Shown: positions 46,330 through 57,718, counted from the first letter of the stretch. The stretch: 64,000 nt of DNA from Colletes latitarsis (GCF_051014445.1 NC_135137.1:23499501-23563500); one strand, 5' to 3'. Numbers and translations are program-made. Notes: generated by a model from the letters alone, not told the origin.

Positions 46330-46840
46330 ATGACTGATTTAAAGATTAGATCATTTTTTGAAAGTTTTGCATACATGATATTCCTTAAAGAAATGTATTA
46401 TGCACAAAGATTTTTTGCACCAAGCTCATCTTATTGCTGCACACACATTGTAGAACCCGCGAAATGTTTTACAATTTTTAAAACAGAAATCAACGGGGTT
46501 ATCAAATTCCAACAGTTTTTCTTTTATATACCCACTCTTATATCATGGGTATTTAATAAGATTTTGAAATCGAGGAGAAGAAAACTGATTGTGTATCAGC
46601 GATTGCAGTTTAATGACGTTATTTCGATGGTACAAATTTATGTGATAGTTGTGTAAAATGACATCTGAAAAATTGCTTATAAAATTCTTCCAAGGTCGAA
46701 AGAAAGACATCTAGGGCTTGAATCATCCCCGTTCAACCAGCAGGAATCATCGTCGTTTACAGTAGATTAAAAGTCATACTGCGGTTGATCAAACGCTTGT
46801 TCCAAAAGCCGTATAATATTGTTTGGATTCATTGCGGACA
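46330..46840 (-). pseudogene. CAAG/TNA family transposase, C-terminal remnant
   Basis: Minus strand: a short N-terminal piece (MNPNNIIRLLEQAFDQPQYD from about 46833) with stops, then, after a large deletion, HRNNVIKLQSLIHNQFSSPR, FQNLIKYPWYKSGYIKEK, EFDNPVDFCFKNC and WCKKSLCIIHFFKEYHVCKT, ending at 46330. The last part is a cysteine/histidine finger. The same blocks occur in member 1 (51455-51999), and the finger recurs in member 3 (61551-61946). The catalytic DDE core is missing here. Confidence 0.75.
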
Positions 46841-47292
46841 GTGATACTGAACGGCAGTGAATTTTCTTTTCCATCAATTACGCCGCGCCGCTACAGATCT
46901 CGGTCACCCCACTATACGGCCGTGCGGAAGCTACACGAGAAAACACGGCGTATCGCGTGTTTCATGCACAATGCCAAACAAGCGTGGCAATTTAGGAGTT
47001 GTTTACCCCCCAACATTTATATAAGTGTCAGATTGCTCTTAGATCGGGATATGAATACTACCACTAACACACGCACAGAATAATAATAGTTATATTTCGA
47101 AGACAAGCGATAATCGACACGCTGCGTTATGTCGTTGTCTTAAGCATGCCGTCATCGATACCTATTTACTAAGAAAAACAAAAAGACAAAAAAATACGTG
47201 TTCTTTAATTAGCTTCCCTTTTGAAGTTTTAATAGATTTTACTTCGATCAGATCAAAACTGATTTTTTGCAGCAAGAAATTGGTCACTTTAT

Positions 47293-47510
47293 CACTAGGT
47301 TTACGGTATGCGTCAATTTGACGCATTCAGATTCTAAACTTATCGTTATAGGACTCATAAATATTATTTGTTAGCAATTTATGTTGAATTGAATTGATGT
47401 AACGATATGGATGTATACTCTAATTAAAAGAAAAAACTGCATTTCAATGCAACTGTCAACGTAGCGAATTATAATAAAAATATGCGCAACGAGTGTCCGT
47501 AAACCTAGTG
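47293..47510. mobile_element. MITE nested in the right TIR, 218 bp
   Basis: Ends CACTAGGTTTACGG and its inverse, flanked by TTAT (47289-47292, 47511-47514). The surrounding TIR is contiguous in the left arm, which proves insertion. Confidence 0.85.
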
Positions 47511-47743
47511 TTATTATCAAAAGATACTTTCATACCAAAAATCATCAAAATCGCTTTACTGGTCCCTCAAAGGTATCGTAATTTTTCCATTTTACCCCCT
47601 ATTTTGGGGAGTCGTTTCACTCCCTAAATACGTTTTTCCTCCGTTAAAAAAAAATACGTACTTCTTAGTTTTTCATGTATTATAATAAAATATGCAAATT
47701 TCAGAAAAATCGGAGAGTGATACTTACGTAGGTTTACTTGTCA

Positions 47744-48246
47744 GCTACGGATGTCTTAAAATTAACATATATGCTAACTTACAATTATGAGCAATGTCAT
47801 ATTATTATATAACTAAAATTAAATAAAAATACTGTTTTGTAATGGTCTTATTTTATAGGACAAATAATGGTCGATTGGCTGTATGAACCTCTTAAAATAT
47901 ACTTAACCTTACTTTTTTATTGCAACTTTTCGCCAAGTTTAAACAAAAATAACAAATTTCCGCAAATAATGAAATACATATTTATAATGTATTGCATTAG
48001 CCGAATCGAATATAACCCACCCCGATCGGTGAACGGTACCGTTTGCTTGGAATGTTACGTTCAGGGAGGATGGTAGGTGGTTGTGAGCGATTGCTCGCAC
48101 CCCAACGTAACGCTTAAACACCTTCGGGTTTTCGAAGGAAAATATATGGAATCGGAGTCAATCTAAATAAACTCCTCGCTCGTTGAGGACAAGATTGGGA
48201 AATGTACATTAAAGAAAAGAAACGAAATGAAACCGAAATTATTATA
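47744..48246. other. Stretch without a recognised gene
   Basis: Nothing recognised. Confidence 0.4.
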
Positions 48247-48805
48247 CTGGGTGTTCGGCTACCTCTGGGAAAAATTTACATGAGCGATTCTAGAGGCCAA
48301 AATAAGACGAAAATCAAGAATACCAATAGTTGATGGAGGCTTCGTTACAAAATTATTAACGTTTAAAGTTCCGCCTGTAGAATGGCAATCTGCGTACAGC
48401 TGCGTTCATGCGGAAGGTTGTGGCAGGCCAGTGCCAGTGGTTCTCACGCAGCATGAAAAATTCTACTTATCGACGTTATCGACAGCCTTAGATTTTTACC
48501 CACTTATGGAAATGCGAACACCTTACGTTGAATAAGATTCAACCTGTCTTATGAAAATCTAGAAGGGCATATCAAAACTCGCCCGACGAGATTTTTACAG
48601 AGAAAGGGTGAATGTCACTTCCAATACCACAACGTTGTGCACAAAAATCATCCACACGCGATCATACATGCCCCTTGATCGTCCAGTGTCCGCAAGTATC
48701 CACAAATAATCCTTTCAGGCACTAACCGCTATGCAATTAAATGAACACGCACCGCGATTATGTTATTCGTGAGTGGCTATGTGTACTAGGTGGCCGAACA
48801 CCCTT
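48247..48805. mobile_element. MITE of the CAGGGTGTTCGG family, copy 5
   Basis: TA-flanked ends CTGGGTGTTCGGCTACC and TGGCCGAACACCC, with the family's inner motifs. The centre (48380-48780) is unrelated, GC-richer DNA. Confidence 0.65.
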
Positions 48806-48829
48806 TATATCACATGTTAATTATTTGAC

Positions 48830-49240
48830 CACGTGTTGGTTGTTCGAGCACGAGTTCGAAGCTGACGTTTATATTTGAGAAAGAGTGCAGAATGAAAAAG
48901 AAAAAGGAAATAGAATAATCTCTCGTATTTATAATATGGAAAAGTCGCAATAAAGCACACAGTTCTTCGTGGCTAGAAAATCACACACACACATACTCCG
49001 ACAGTCCCTTGTCGTTAACTGAATAGGTACGACTTTCTTATCTAACGCACATTCTTTTCCCACTTGCGAAATTCGAATTCGCCGATAGGGGGCAATGGCC
49101 GCCAGTCGTTAACTTCGCGTTTACCGATTCGCGCCTACAGATTCAGCCATTCTGATTGCTAGCTCGTCCTCGAACGTTAATACAATTTAATTATGAAGTA
49201 AAACTATAACATAAATAAGAGTCAATAGTGAACATATGTA
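48830..49240 (-). repeat. Possible gypsy 3' end/LTR remnant
   Basis: Lies directly after the gypsy pol tail in minus-strand order. It has a purine-rich stretch (CGTTCGAGGACGAG) as seen after gypsy pol genes and a TATA-like TATTATAAATACG near 48935. Ends unresolved. Confidence 0.35.
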
Positions 49241-49251
49241 CATACTTAAAT

Positions 49252-50467
49252 TTATTCGTCACTTTTTCTAATCCATGGCTTAAGTTTATCCGACGAAAGA
49301 ATAGTATTCAATGGTTTTTGCGTTAAACTAAAGCCCGTTATATCAGTCACAACGAATCTATTTTTTTTCAAAACAATTTTAAGGGGGGAGTCTCATGCGA
49401 ATGATAGGAAATTGAACCATTTTTCTTAATTTTTTTTGAGGAAATGTTACATCTGACGTTATAATTCATTTTCGCAATTTCCTTAGCTATCCTTTGGGAA
49501 TTCAAAATAATTTTTTTATTAATTTTTATTAACTTTTAATGTTGTTATCACGTTCGCAATAAACATGTGTTTAAACACTGGCGTAGGTGATTGCAGCTCT
49601 CAAGATTGACTAAATAAAAAAAATTAAAAAGATTTTTATTCGGTAGGTTTACAGTTATCGTCCATATCAAAATAATTCATTTATGTTACAAATTGACAAA
49701 ATGGTGAAAGCTTAAAGTAAAAATTGCAAAATTTCGTCGTTTCTTTTGCAGCTTTTTAATAAAAAAAAATATGATAAACTCATTATAACAATTTGATTTT
49801 GGCACGGGCGAGAACTATTAGTATGTGGAACAACGTGTAAAAATTTCAAAGCAATCGAACGTGTAGTTATTGAGATTTTATCTACGCCAGTTAAGAAAGT
49901 AACGTTTCGAGAGAAACGCATTAAAGTCTGTAAGATCATACTAATCAAGCCCAGCTCCATATAGAATTCCTTTAAGAATGATGGCACTCAGATGGCACAA
50001 ATGCTAAAATTTCGACTTTTAAAAGCAACACATGTCTCTTGACCCTGTTGTAAACCTTTCGAAAAAGTAATGTCCGAGCTGTATAAGGTAATCACCCGAA
50101 GCAGTAACTCCGGTAATTACCGCGAGGGCTACACAAAAAATGTTCTACAATCCACAATACTTGATATTTATCTCTCACAATTTAACAGTACATTCTTATA
50201 TACATATATGTACTTTCTAAAAAATGAAATAAAAAAAAAAACATTGATTTTTTTAGGGTCTCACATGAGACTCCCCTATTAATTTGATAAGGCCCCTTGT
50301 ATTTTGGGAGCAGTTTTTGATTTGTTCCTGGTGGATATTACAAAATTGTCACTAATACTAAGTCCCCTTCTTTATATTAAATAGGTTTTTATGCCTTTCG
50401 TCGTATTTTGATTTCTTATATTCTTGGATTCGCGCGGTTTACAATTTGAACTGAATTTCGCAACTTA
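49252..50467 (-). pseudogene. Gypsy pol, integrase C-terminal tail, split by a MITE
   Basis: Minus strand 50467-50281: KSKYDERHKNLFN, frameshift, YKEGDLVLVTIL, stop, PPGTNQKLLPKYKGPYQI, the SH3-like end of a gypsy integrase. After the element at 49379-50280 the frame continues NRFVVTDITGFSLTQKPLNT and LKPWIRKSDE to a stop at 49252-49254. Member 1 of the CAAG family begins at 50468 and cuts off the rest of pol. Confidence 0.8.
49379..50280. mobile_element. Non-autonomous element with GGGGAGTCTCATG ends
   Basis: Left end AGGGGGGAGTCTCATGCGA and right end inverse of AGGGGAGTCTCATGTGAGA. It interrupts the gypsy pol tail, so its limits are supported on both sides. No recognisable coding frame in about 900 bp. 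Confidence 0.75.
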
Positions 50468-51286
50468 CAAGGGACCATCCCGAGGTGTAAATCTCCAATT
50501 TTGATGAAACTTCGAAATTATGTAGTTCTCATAAATCTATTGGACACGTATTTTTTTGTAGCTGCTAATATTCACTTTAAGGGGTTGAAATCAGCCCTCA
50601 AAGTTGGGGGTTCAAAACATACTTTGTTGAATATCTCGGAAACTATTAGAGATAGGGGTGTACTTCAAATGGATGAAATTTATGTTTTTAAACGGCGAAT
50701 TTGATGGTGTAAAGAGATTTGCAAAACTTTTATTTGTTTAAACAATATGTTAAAAAATAGCACATTTTTTAATTTTCTCGTTGGATATTAATGATTTTCT
50801 TTTCTCCATTTGTACAGAGAAACTACACATGCATGTACAAAATACGGATAAATTGGAATTTTGATTTTTTCACAATAAAGAAAGACAAATTTTATATCTG
50901 TAATTTTTTTCGTATTTCGTGTTGTACGAAGTACCAGATCGCATATAATACGGCAAATGCTATGGTCTAATGACTTTTGTTTAATTATATTATAGTATGC
51001 TTTGCTGGCTGATTCCAAAGTGGTAAAAATTTCGGTCTAATGACAGATATAACGTTTGCCTGCGTTGCGCTGCTTACTAAAGGGCAGCGTATAAGCGTAA
51101 GTAAGGTTTTGGCTTAACGATTGCAGGACCTGTTTATGAGTGTGATACTTTTATTAAGGAGTCTTTACTGAACGAGGGTCGTTTTAAATATTAGTTGGTT
51201 ATATCTTATGTTCTGATTTTTGAACGTCAGGTAGCTCTGAAAAGAACTGTTTCATTTTCGACCTTTGCTGATTTCCGAGTGATCGT
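50468..51286 (+). repeat. Member 1 left TIR, 819 bp
   Basis: Contains the subterminal motif TTTAAGGGGTTGAAATCAGC near 50577 and 'atatctcggaaactatta' near 50631. Frames inside translate alike in both arms but are repeat, not gene. Confidence 0.95.
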
Positions 51287-51454
51287 AATTTGGTTGCAGT
51301 TGTTACGTCCGTCGTTATAAATACTACTCCGAATATGAACCTGAGATATTCCTACGTATAATATATCTGGGAGCCCTGAAAAGGGCTGGTTGTATTATTA
51401 TGTCGTGAAGGCTGTGGAAATTAATTAAGAAATTAGTCGCAGTAATTTTCACAA

Positions 51455-51999
51455 AAATGTTAACTCTCGAAAAAGTGTTTGAAACAATAGTGCTGTTTGC
51501 ACCATGAACATTTTAAACAAACGACGTCATTATAAGAACAGCAGGTCATTGTATCTAGACACATAAAACAAAAATCAACTGGATTTTCAAATTCTGGCGT
51601 TGTAACCATCGGTGTAACTACATTGATATCATGCGTATTTAAATAAATTTTTATATCTCGGACTGAACAACTGATTGTGAATTAAAGATTGCAATTTCAT
51701 TATGTTATTTCTGGCATACAAATTTATGTCGATATTTAAAAGTATTGCTAAATCAGAAAGTTTTGCCGCAAAATTTTTCCAAATTCGGAAGCCGTACACA
51801 TCCAGTGATTGTATTAATGCAGTTGTATTCTTCCGTATTTTTAAAAATTCTATTGTTTTGCCATCCGGAATTGCATTCTGCATCATGTCTTCATCATATC
51901 CTATCCAGGAATCAAATATTAACACGGCCTTTTCTAATACATTTGGAATATGTTCGTAAAAGTTCTTTATTTAATTTACCCGACGTCGATGCACTGATG
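51455..51999 (-). pseudogene. CAAG/TNA family transposase, DDE end and zinc finger
   Basis: Minus strand after the solo LTR: SASTSGKLNKELL, then AVLIFDSWIGYDEDMMQNAI (a catalytic D in DSW), IRKNTTALIQSLDVYGFRIW (compare TTxxIQPLDxxxxR in CENP-B/pogo-like DDE_1 endonucleases), NNIMKLQSLIHNQLFSPRYK, then EFENPVDFCFMCL and CSWCKQHYCFKHFFE, a Cys/His finger. It ends at a stop near 51457 after a probable shift. This is the catalytic half of the enzyme. Small shifts are needed to read it through. Confidence 0.75.
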
Positions 52000-52004
52000 A
52001 TAAC

Positions 52005-52360
52005 TATAAGATCGCGACTCGATGCGTATAGTCGCGACGCGTTAATTTACTAATTTAATAGTGAAATAACTAGTTCAATTTTACTTTCGCATTGTCGTGT
52101 GGATCTGGATTATACTGGCTCGGACGATCGGAGTCCTGTCTTTATACGCGCCTTTTCCCGATCGTCCGTTTTTTCTTCAAGCCGGGTGCAAAAATTCTCG
52201 CGCGCGCGTGCCGCGGAACGTTCTGGATCCTTCGAAACCATGTTCCACGACACGTGCTCGCTATTGATTTTTGCACCCGGCCCGATTCCTCCAATCGATT
52301 GCGGACGGCCCGATTTCGAGAATGTTCGGCCGGAACGATTATTCCGCATCGGACGGAACA
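52005..52360 (-). repeat. Solo LTR, 356 bp, inside the transposase
   Basis: Minus strand starts TGTTCCGTCC and ends CGATCTTATA. Flanked by the 5-bp duplication ATAAC (52000-52004, 52361-52365). Taking it out together with one duplication copy restores the host reading frame exactly, which confirms the limits. A TATA box (GCGTATAAAGAC) is near 52140. Confidence 0.85.
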
Positions 52361-52365
52361 ATAAC

Positions 52366-52527
52366 ATTAGGTGCTCTAAACACATTTTGTTGTACCCGTG
52401 GTTCTAATTGCACACTTACCTTTTTTAACACAATAAATAACGGCGAAAGTAATTTCCCATCTGCTGAAACCGTTGGTTGGATTGTATAGCTGTGCGTCAC
52501 TGCTGCTGATGACTGAATTAGGGTACT
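52366..52527 (-). pseudogene. CAAG/TNA family transposase, middle piece
   Basis: Minus strand: STLIQSSAAVTHSYTIQPTV, SADGKLLSPLFIVLKK, FRAPNV. It lies between the first D region (54126-54305) and the DDE end and is bounded by the gypsy fragment and the solo LTR. In frame with the piece below once the solo LTR is removed. Confidence 0.75.
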
Positions 52528-52669
52528 TGTTTGTTTTGTGGGGGAATCGGGATAGGCAATGAATACTGACTCGATCCACACCATGACACTGCGGGAGTAA
52601 CACCAACGTTTTATTATAATCTTTACACGAAATACAGGTCAGCGACTCGCGTCGGCAATCGATCGATCC

Positions 52670-53215
52670 CAAGTGGTTGATTTCTGTGGGCGTTCCACTC
52701 GGCTTGGTGATTTCCGGAAAGCGCCGTAATAATCCGTGAAAAACAGACTCCCCTTGTACCTGCTTAATGCTGGGAGTGTCCTCCCGAACCGGTGCGCCTC
52801 TCGTTGCCAGCGTGGTGATCTGATCGATCAGCCGCTGATTCCGCACATTGATCAGGAGCCCAAAATGCGCCAGGAAATCCGCTCCGATGATGGGCCAGGA
52901 AACCTCGGCGATGACAAACCTCCATGTGAAATCCCGACGGAGACCTAAGTTCAAGGTCATGGTCTTCGTGCCGTACGTTGCAATCGGGGTGCCATTCGCC
53001 GCGGAAAGCTCGTACTCCGAGCGTGCACATGGTCCGCGGATCGACTTCCTCGGGAAAACACAGAGGTCGGCTCCCGTGTCGACCAAAAATTGCGTACCCG
53101 AACTCCGATCGAGAACAAAAAGACGGCGAAACATCGGGCTGGAGTCGCTAGCCGCCATCAGCGACTGCCCTAGTCGTTTCCCGCCGTCGGTGTAAAAGAA
53201 CAGGGCGCGACACAT
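52670..53215 (-). pseudogene. Gypsy protease and start of pol (truncated)
   Basis: Minus strand from about 53215. The aspartic protease has FLVDTGADLCVFP (catalytic DTG, near residue 40), then ANGTPIATYGTKTMTLNLGL and WPIIGADFLAHFGLLINV, the standard gypsy core. The linker to RT (FHGLLRRFPEITKPSGTPTE) ends abruptly at INHLG near 52670, before any RT motif. The open frame then runs on into LTR and transposase sequence by chance. The start overlaps the end of gag by 46 bases in the -1 frame, so translation presumably used a -1 frameshift. Confidence 0.8.
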
Positions 53216-54039
53216 CGATGCGCCCTAGCTCCGTATCTTGCATGATACCAGCACATCCCGCTGGCCGACGGCGATCTCTCTCGCGAATTGAAACGGCGCC
53301 TCGACGCACTGCGTCTCCGATCGTAACGGCGGAACGGTCGAGTGTCCCTTCGCGAGGCGCGTAATTCCGCGATTTGGCCCTGCATAACCTCCGTTTGGCT
53401 TTGCAGAGTGATGAGTAACTGCATCATCCGCTCAGTCACAGAATCCACCGGAGTCAGCTGTGGTGGTACCCCCGCGAGGGCAGCCTCGGCCACTAAAGGA
53501 CGCCCCGGCATGGTATCCAAGATCGCGTCCGCCAACTCCGCGACCTTGTCCAACGCCGCGTCTTTCTGCGTCGCCAATATAGCCTGCACATTTCCCGGTA
53601 ACCGACCCAACCAAAGGGTTCGTAGGAGGGCTTCGGACACCGACGTACCCGCTAAGCCACGCAAATGTCGCAGGAACTGCGATGCCTTGCGATCTCCAAT
53701 TTCTTCGTGCTCCAGAAGCCTTCTCGTCTTCTGTTCCTGGGACACACTCAATCGGCGAATTAACTCCCTCTTTAGAGTGTCGTATAGACCGGTGAGCGGC
53801 GGATTTAAAAGTACATCGCGCACTTCGGCGATATATCGCGGCCCGAGCGCGCCCGTCACGTAACTCGTCTTGACGCCGTCGGACGTGACTCCGCCTGCCG
53901 CGAAATTGCGCTCCAAAACGCAGAACCACAGCTCTGGATCGTCCGCGGTAAAATCCGGCACACGGAAGTTAACCCGTTCGAGCGCGGTCGTGGACGCAGT
54001 CGCCACCGACGAACCGGCACCTTCATTGCTCACCGACAT
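53170..54039 (-). CDS. Gypsy gag, 289 aa, open
   Basis: Starts ATG 54039 (MSVSNEGAGSSVATASTTAL). It holds a capsid-like region with VPDFTADDPELWFCVLERNF, KRELIRRLSVSQEQKTRRLL and GDRKASQFLRHLRGLAGTSV, typical of gypsy-group Gags in arthropods. An Arg-rich stretch (about 230-255) and a single CCHC-like knuckle (CWYHARYGARAHRCVAPC) close it. Capsid and RNA packaging role. The frame is intact although the element has lost most of pol. Confidence 0.85.
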   Translation of the reverse strand: MSVSNEGAGSSVATASTTALERVNFRVPDFTADDPELWFCVLERNFAAGGVTSDGVKTSYVTGALGPRYIAEVRDVLLNPPLTGLYDTLKRELIRRLSVSQEQKTRRLLEHEEIGDRKASQFLRHLRGLAGTSVSEALLRTLWLGRLPGNVQAILATQKDAALDKVAELADAILDTMPGRPLVAEAALAGVPPQLTPVDSVTERMMQLLITLQSQTEVMQGQIAELRASRRDTRPFRRYDRRRSASRRRFNSRERSPSASGMCWYHARYGARAHRCVAPCSFTPTAGND

Positions 54040-54125
54040 TTCGAAAGTTAGTCTTATAGTTTACACGAGCCACTAACACTAAATAAACTACACTTATACT
54101 AATAGAGTCACGATAAAACGTTACT

Positions 54126-54899
54126 AAAGTTTCTCGCCTTTCCATGATAATGTTCTTGCAGAGTGAAGCTCCAGTTGAAACCCGCTTTGATCAATGTTAA
54201 AAATGTATGGTTCTTCGAAGTATTCAAAATATATTTTAACATGTATAACAAAATTCTCTGCAGATGCGGTTATTATCGACAAATTATCATTGTAATTGCG
54301 CGTGATTAATTTTGTTGTCTTTCTCGAAACAATGTTATATTTTTGTTTGAAATTCTAGAGCCAATGGTGCGATGCCCGGAAACCTTCTGGTTCTCTTGCA
54401 ATGCCCATCTTCTTATGTCATTATCATGGATTGCTATGTTTCGATCACGTGTTCCTATGAATTTCCTCAAAGTTTCCTTTGCAATAATTTCCAATTTATT
54501 AACGCGGGTACCGTCTCTATTTACCTGTTTCTCCCATCTATATAAATGCCCTACAGACTTCACCTTTCTGTATCTATTTCTTACTGTTTGAAATGATAAA
54601 CGTTTCCGTTCCCCACTTTTCCAAAAATTCACAACTTCTTCTTTATATTGGATATCTATGTCTTGCTCACCTTCCGATTCTTCTTCATTGTCAGGCGAAG
54701 TTCCTGACTCTTGATCAGTTAATTCCGATGTTGAAGGAGTAATAGTTTCCTCTTCATCTTCTTGCGTCAAATTTTCAAACAGTAACTCCTGCTCTGTTTC
54801 AATGAATGCATATTCCCACAATTTGTATTTATCTATTAATTCTATGATGATTTTAGATAACTCGACCTCTAGCATTTGCAGGAGTTTTGTTCCTATCAT
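54126..54899 (-). pseudogene. CAAG/TNA family transposase, N-terminal HTH and first catalytic region
   Basis: Starts ATG 54899. An acidic segment (about residues 45-85: LTQEDEEET, GTSPDNEEESEGEQD) is followed by a helix-turn-helix region, EEVVNFWKSGERKRLSFQTV, YRKVKSVGHLYRWEKQVNRD and HDNDIRRWALQENQKV, like the CENP-B/psq-type DNA-binding halves of pogo-like transposases. That frame ends at 54306; after a shift, 54305-54126 gives EPYIFNIDQSGFQLELHSAR and LSWKGEKL, with the probable first catalytic D in DQSGF. The gypsy fragment starts right after. Together with the pieces at 52366 and 51455 it accounts for a whole transposase. Confidence 0.8.
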
Positions 54900-55504
54900 T
54901 AGAATAGCTAAAATTTTAAATTAAAATATCAATGATATTCTCCGGATTAACTTTTATAATTGTAATCAATCAAACTGTGAGACAAAAGAAATTAAAAAAA
55001 GAAAAATAGTAAAGAACAAATAAAGAAATTGAAATTAAATAAAAATTAAAACGAAATAAAATGAAATGAAATGAAATAAAAATTAAAATAAAATAAAATG
55101 AAATGAAATTAAATAAAAATTAAAACGAAATAAAATGAAATGAAATTAAAATAAAATAATAACAGAGCAAGATAGTATAAAAACCGTGTATCACGACTTC
55201 TGATAATAATCACAGTGATTGTATACTGTACCACGAACACGCACAGAATTAGTTGAAATTTTAAGCAGCTCCCTCTAATATAGTTTCAATATGATTGCAG
55301 TACTGGTCACTTGTATCCCTACCCTAATTATCGTAACCAACCAGACACATTTATAAAGTTCATTTTCCGAAAACAGAAGGTATAAAAGTTGTAAAAGGAC
55401 TTTCCTAACAGTTTAGGAATGTGAACCATCATGGCAGGGTTGGAACAATTGGCAGTAAAAGATCGCATCGATCATATTCTTCGACCTCGGACAGCAATTA
55501 CGAT
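54900..55504. repeat. Low-complexity DNA upstream of the transposase
   Basis: Runs of AATAAAATGAAATG-type units (about 55040-55160). Presumably the 5' region of member 1. Confidence 0.6.
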
Positions 55505-57211
55505 TGTTTAAAGACCTTAACCGCCCTAAGGGGGGTTATTTTAGTCTGACGTGGTCCGGATTACGAGGGAAAGGACACTGGGAAAAATTATTGAAATAAA
55601 TTGATGCACCTGAATTTGCTCAAGAAATTAAACTTTTATTTTTAATCAAAAAGAAAAAAAAGGAAAAAAAAACCGCCTAGACGTCGGTCCGACGTCTCGG
55701 GAAAAAAAACCTGGGCCGGCTGCTCCTGGCCAAGTTCGCGATGTGTTGTTCTGTAACAAGGAAAGACAAGGCTGGATTTAAATACCTATTAACGCTTGTC
55801 GCGTCGCCTGTCTCCTGTCTGTGCCGTTCGCACTCGAGAACGGAGATTACAGCCACGTCTCGACGAACTGAGATATGTATGAGTGGACTGTATATATGAA
55901 CGTTCTCACAAATCGAGAACGTTCGATCGCTGTGCGGAAGAAGAGATCTAATTTCTCAATTCTCCGCTTTTTAGCGATCGTTGAATGCCGCAGGAAAGGA
56001 CAACAAGTGGAGGTCGTAAAGCTCCAAATGCTGTCCAAACCGCAGTTTCTCACCGTTCCCTGCGTACAAGACGCGGTGTGGTGTAGCCCTTAACGGCGTA
56101 CGTAGCGTCTTACGTTTAAAGGAGCATACACCACGGTGCTCATTATGCGTTGCTCTACGCACAGGGTACGTACTCACTGGCGGTCAAGGAGCGTTGCTCG
56201 AGCAGGTTGAGCTAAGAAGTCCGGAATTTCTTAGCCCCGACCTGAGAAACGGTGAGCCCACGTAGGGTATCGGTCAGAGACCACCCTAGGGGTGATATAC
56301 AAAACCGTGCGGACAATTCAACTTGTCGCACGACCGCGTCAAATGCAGCAGTCCGTACGACAAATTCTTACACGCCCGCGAAACTCAAACGTCACGTGAA
56401 GATAATCAGCCTCACACGACTGCGTCAAATGCAGCAGTCCGTGGAGAAATCAGTATTGAGTTGGCCGTAGCCACTGGCCGAAACTGGACTTCCGACGACC
56501 GCTGGTTGCAGCGAGACGTTGGAAAGTCAGCCTCACGACCGCGTCAAATGCAGCAGTCCGTGATAATGCCAGCCTCGCACGACCGCGTCAAATGCAGCAG
56601 TCCGTGGAGTCGTCAGTACTGATCGGGCCGTAGCCCTTGCTGAGACTGGAGTTTCGACACACGGGAAACGATTCTTATCTCGATTCCCCTTTCATGACCG
56701 CGTAGCACAAACGTCACATGAAAGTTGGACGAAAACCCACAGTCTTTTAAATTTTGTTAATAATCTCGCCAAGCGGGAACCGAAGTTTATCAATTCCCTC
56801 ACACGACCACGTAACTCGAGCGTCACGTGCTATTCGGCGAGATTGTACAGTCAATAATCGGGGCTGATAAAATGCCTCACCGATTTAGTTAATTTTGAGC
56901 AACAATTTAAAATTCTCAACGAAAGGTTCGAGTGTTCTCAGAACCTATATTCGGAGATTTGGTTTCGTCGCGGAGCGGAATCGTTTGTCGATCTGCTCGC
57001 TGCGAGGACCAGCTATCGAGTCTCGAAGCTAAGAAGCGAACAGACATCCGCAGTCGTGGCCACGAGAGGGGTAATCACCACCTCGCGGCGCTATCCCTGC
57101 TCTTCAATGTCTATCTCTTCTTAATTTGAATATTTCTCTACCCTCTCTGTTTATGGATCTTCGACGATCAATCCTAAGTAAATATTGTAGGGATATGGTT
57201 ATGTAATAACA
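55505..57211 (-). repeat. Solo LTR related to the intact BEL element
   Basis: Read on the minus strand it tracks the BEL LTR in order: 'accctgtgcgtag' and 'cgccgtggtgta'-like motifs, then 'gacgtctaggcgg' and 'cctttccctcg.gatccggacc'. Length (about 1.7 kb) also fits. Ends are approximate; no target duplication found. It carries the 28-bp repeats at 56329-56605 that the intact LTR lacks. Confidence 0.65.
56329..56605. repeat. Four spaced 28-bp repeats in an LTR
   Basis: Units CACGACCGCGTCAAATGCAG...TCCGT at 56329, 56415, 56534 and 56578; only the second differs (CTGCG for CCGCG). Shorter relatives ('cacg.ccgcgtagc', 'cacgaccacgtaactc') continue to 56830. Confidence 0.85.
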
Positions 57212-57718
57212 ATTTAGATATTATCCCTCGTAATTTCGGTGCTCACACAAGTTTTTAATGTCACAATTTCTCTCAATGACACATTCACATCCAACACCCT
57301 GAACTCATCCCTTTATCGTTCGCTTTCTTATATTTCGGTTCTCGCACTCGTTCATTGCCACACCGATTTCGGCCCTTTACACATCTCTCGCTCGCGCGTA
57401 CGCTCTCACTCTCTCTCACTCTCTCTCACTCTCGCTCTCGCGGTCGCTTGCCTTTCGGCAGTGTTTATCTTCGCGATTCTTTCATCACCCACAATATATT
57501 GGGTCGATCACGTGACTGAGAGCAGCCAACACTCGCGTATGGTTTTTCTAACCTGTATCGTTCCGTGTACCGATCTACGCATCAGAGAGTCTCTGGAATG
57601 TCGCGTACACGAAAACAATACCGTACGAGGAATTTATGGTTCTCAGTTATAATTCACGCTAAATTGAATATTTCTCTAAACGGTTCTCAAATCCGTCAAT
57701 TAACGCGGTATTTAAACA
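57212..57718. other. Non-coding part of member 1 with a microsatellite
   Basis: CTCTCACTCT-type repeat at about 57403-57445. No gene seen. Confidence 0.5.

Larger units (their letters stand above)
45442..47740 (-). mobile_element. CAAG/TNA long-TIR transposon, member 2
   Basis: Starts CAAGTAAACCTA at both ends, with TIRs at 45442-45853 and 47172-47740 (the right one lengthened by a 218-bp MITE). Flanked by the 3-bp duplication TCA (45439-45441, 47741-47743). A subterminal motif (TTTAGGTAGTGAAACGACTC with a following CCCC/GGGG pair) is shared with the other two members. A 12-G run is at 45579-45590. It contains transposase remnants on the minus strand. Confidence 0.85.
52528..54121 (-). mobile_element. 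Gypsy-type retrotransposon fragment
   Basis: Holds gag and protease, then jumps to a probable LTR end (TATAATAAAACG poly(A)-like signal near 52610, ending CAAACA). RT, RNase H and integrase are missing. TACT flanks both sides (52524-52527, 54122-54125). The expected TG start on the gag side is not seen, so that end may be truncated. Confidence 0.75.

Noticed and set aside
46823..47083. 86-codon plus-strand ORF
   Set aside because: Antisense and partly within remnants of member 2; no recognisable features.
50501..50704. A 67-codon ORF repeated almost identically at 58301-58504
   Set aside because: Both lie within the 819-bp TIRs of one element, so conservation is that of the repeat; no domain is visible.
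52376..52670. Continuation of the protease ORF into a longer protein
   Set aside because: After INHLG the frame crosses an LTR end and then transposase sequence out of frame; openness is chance.
53342..53863. 173-codon plus-strand ORF
   Set aside because: Antisense shadow of the gypsy gag gene.
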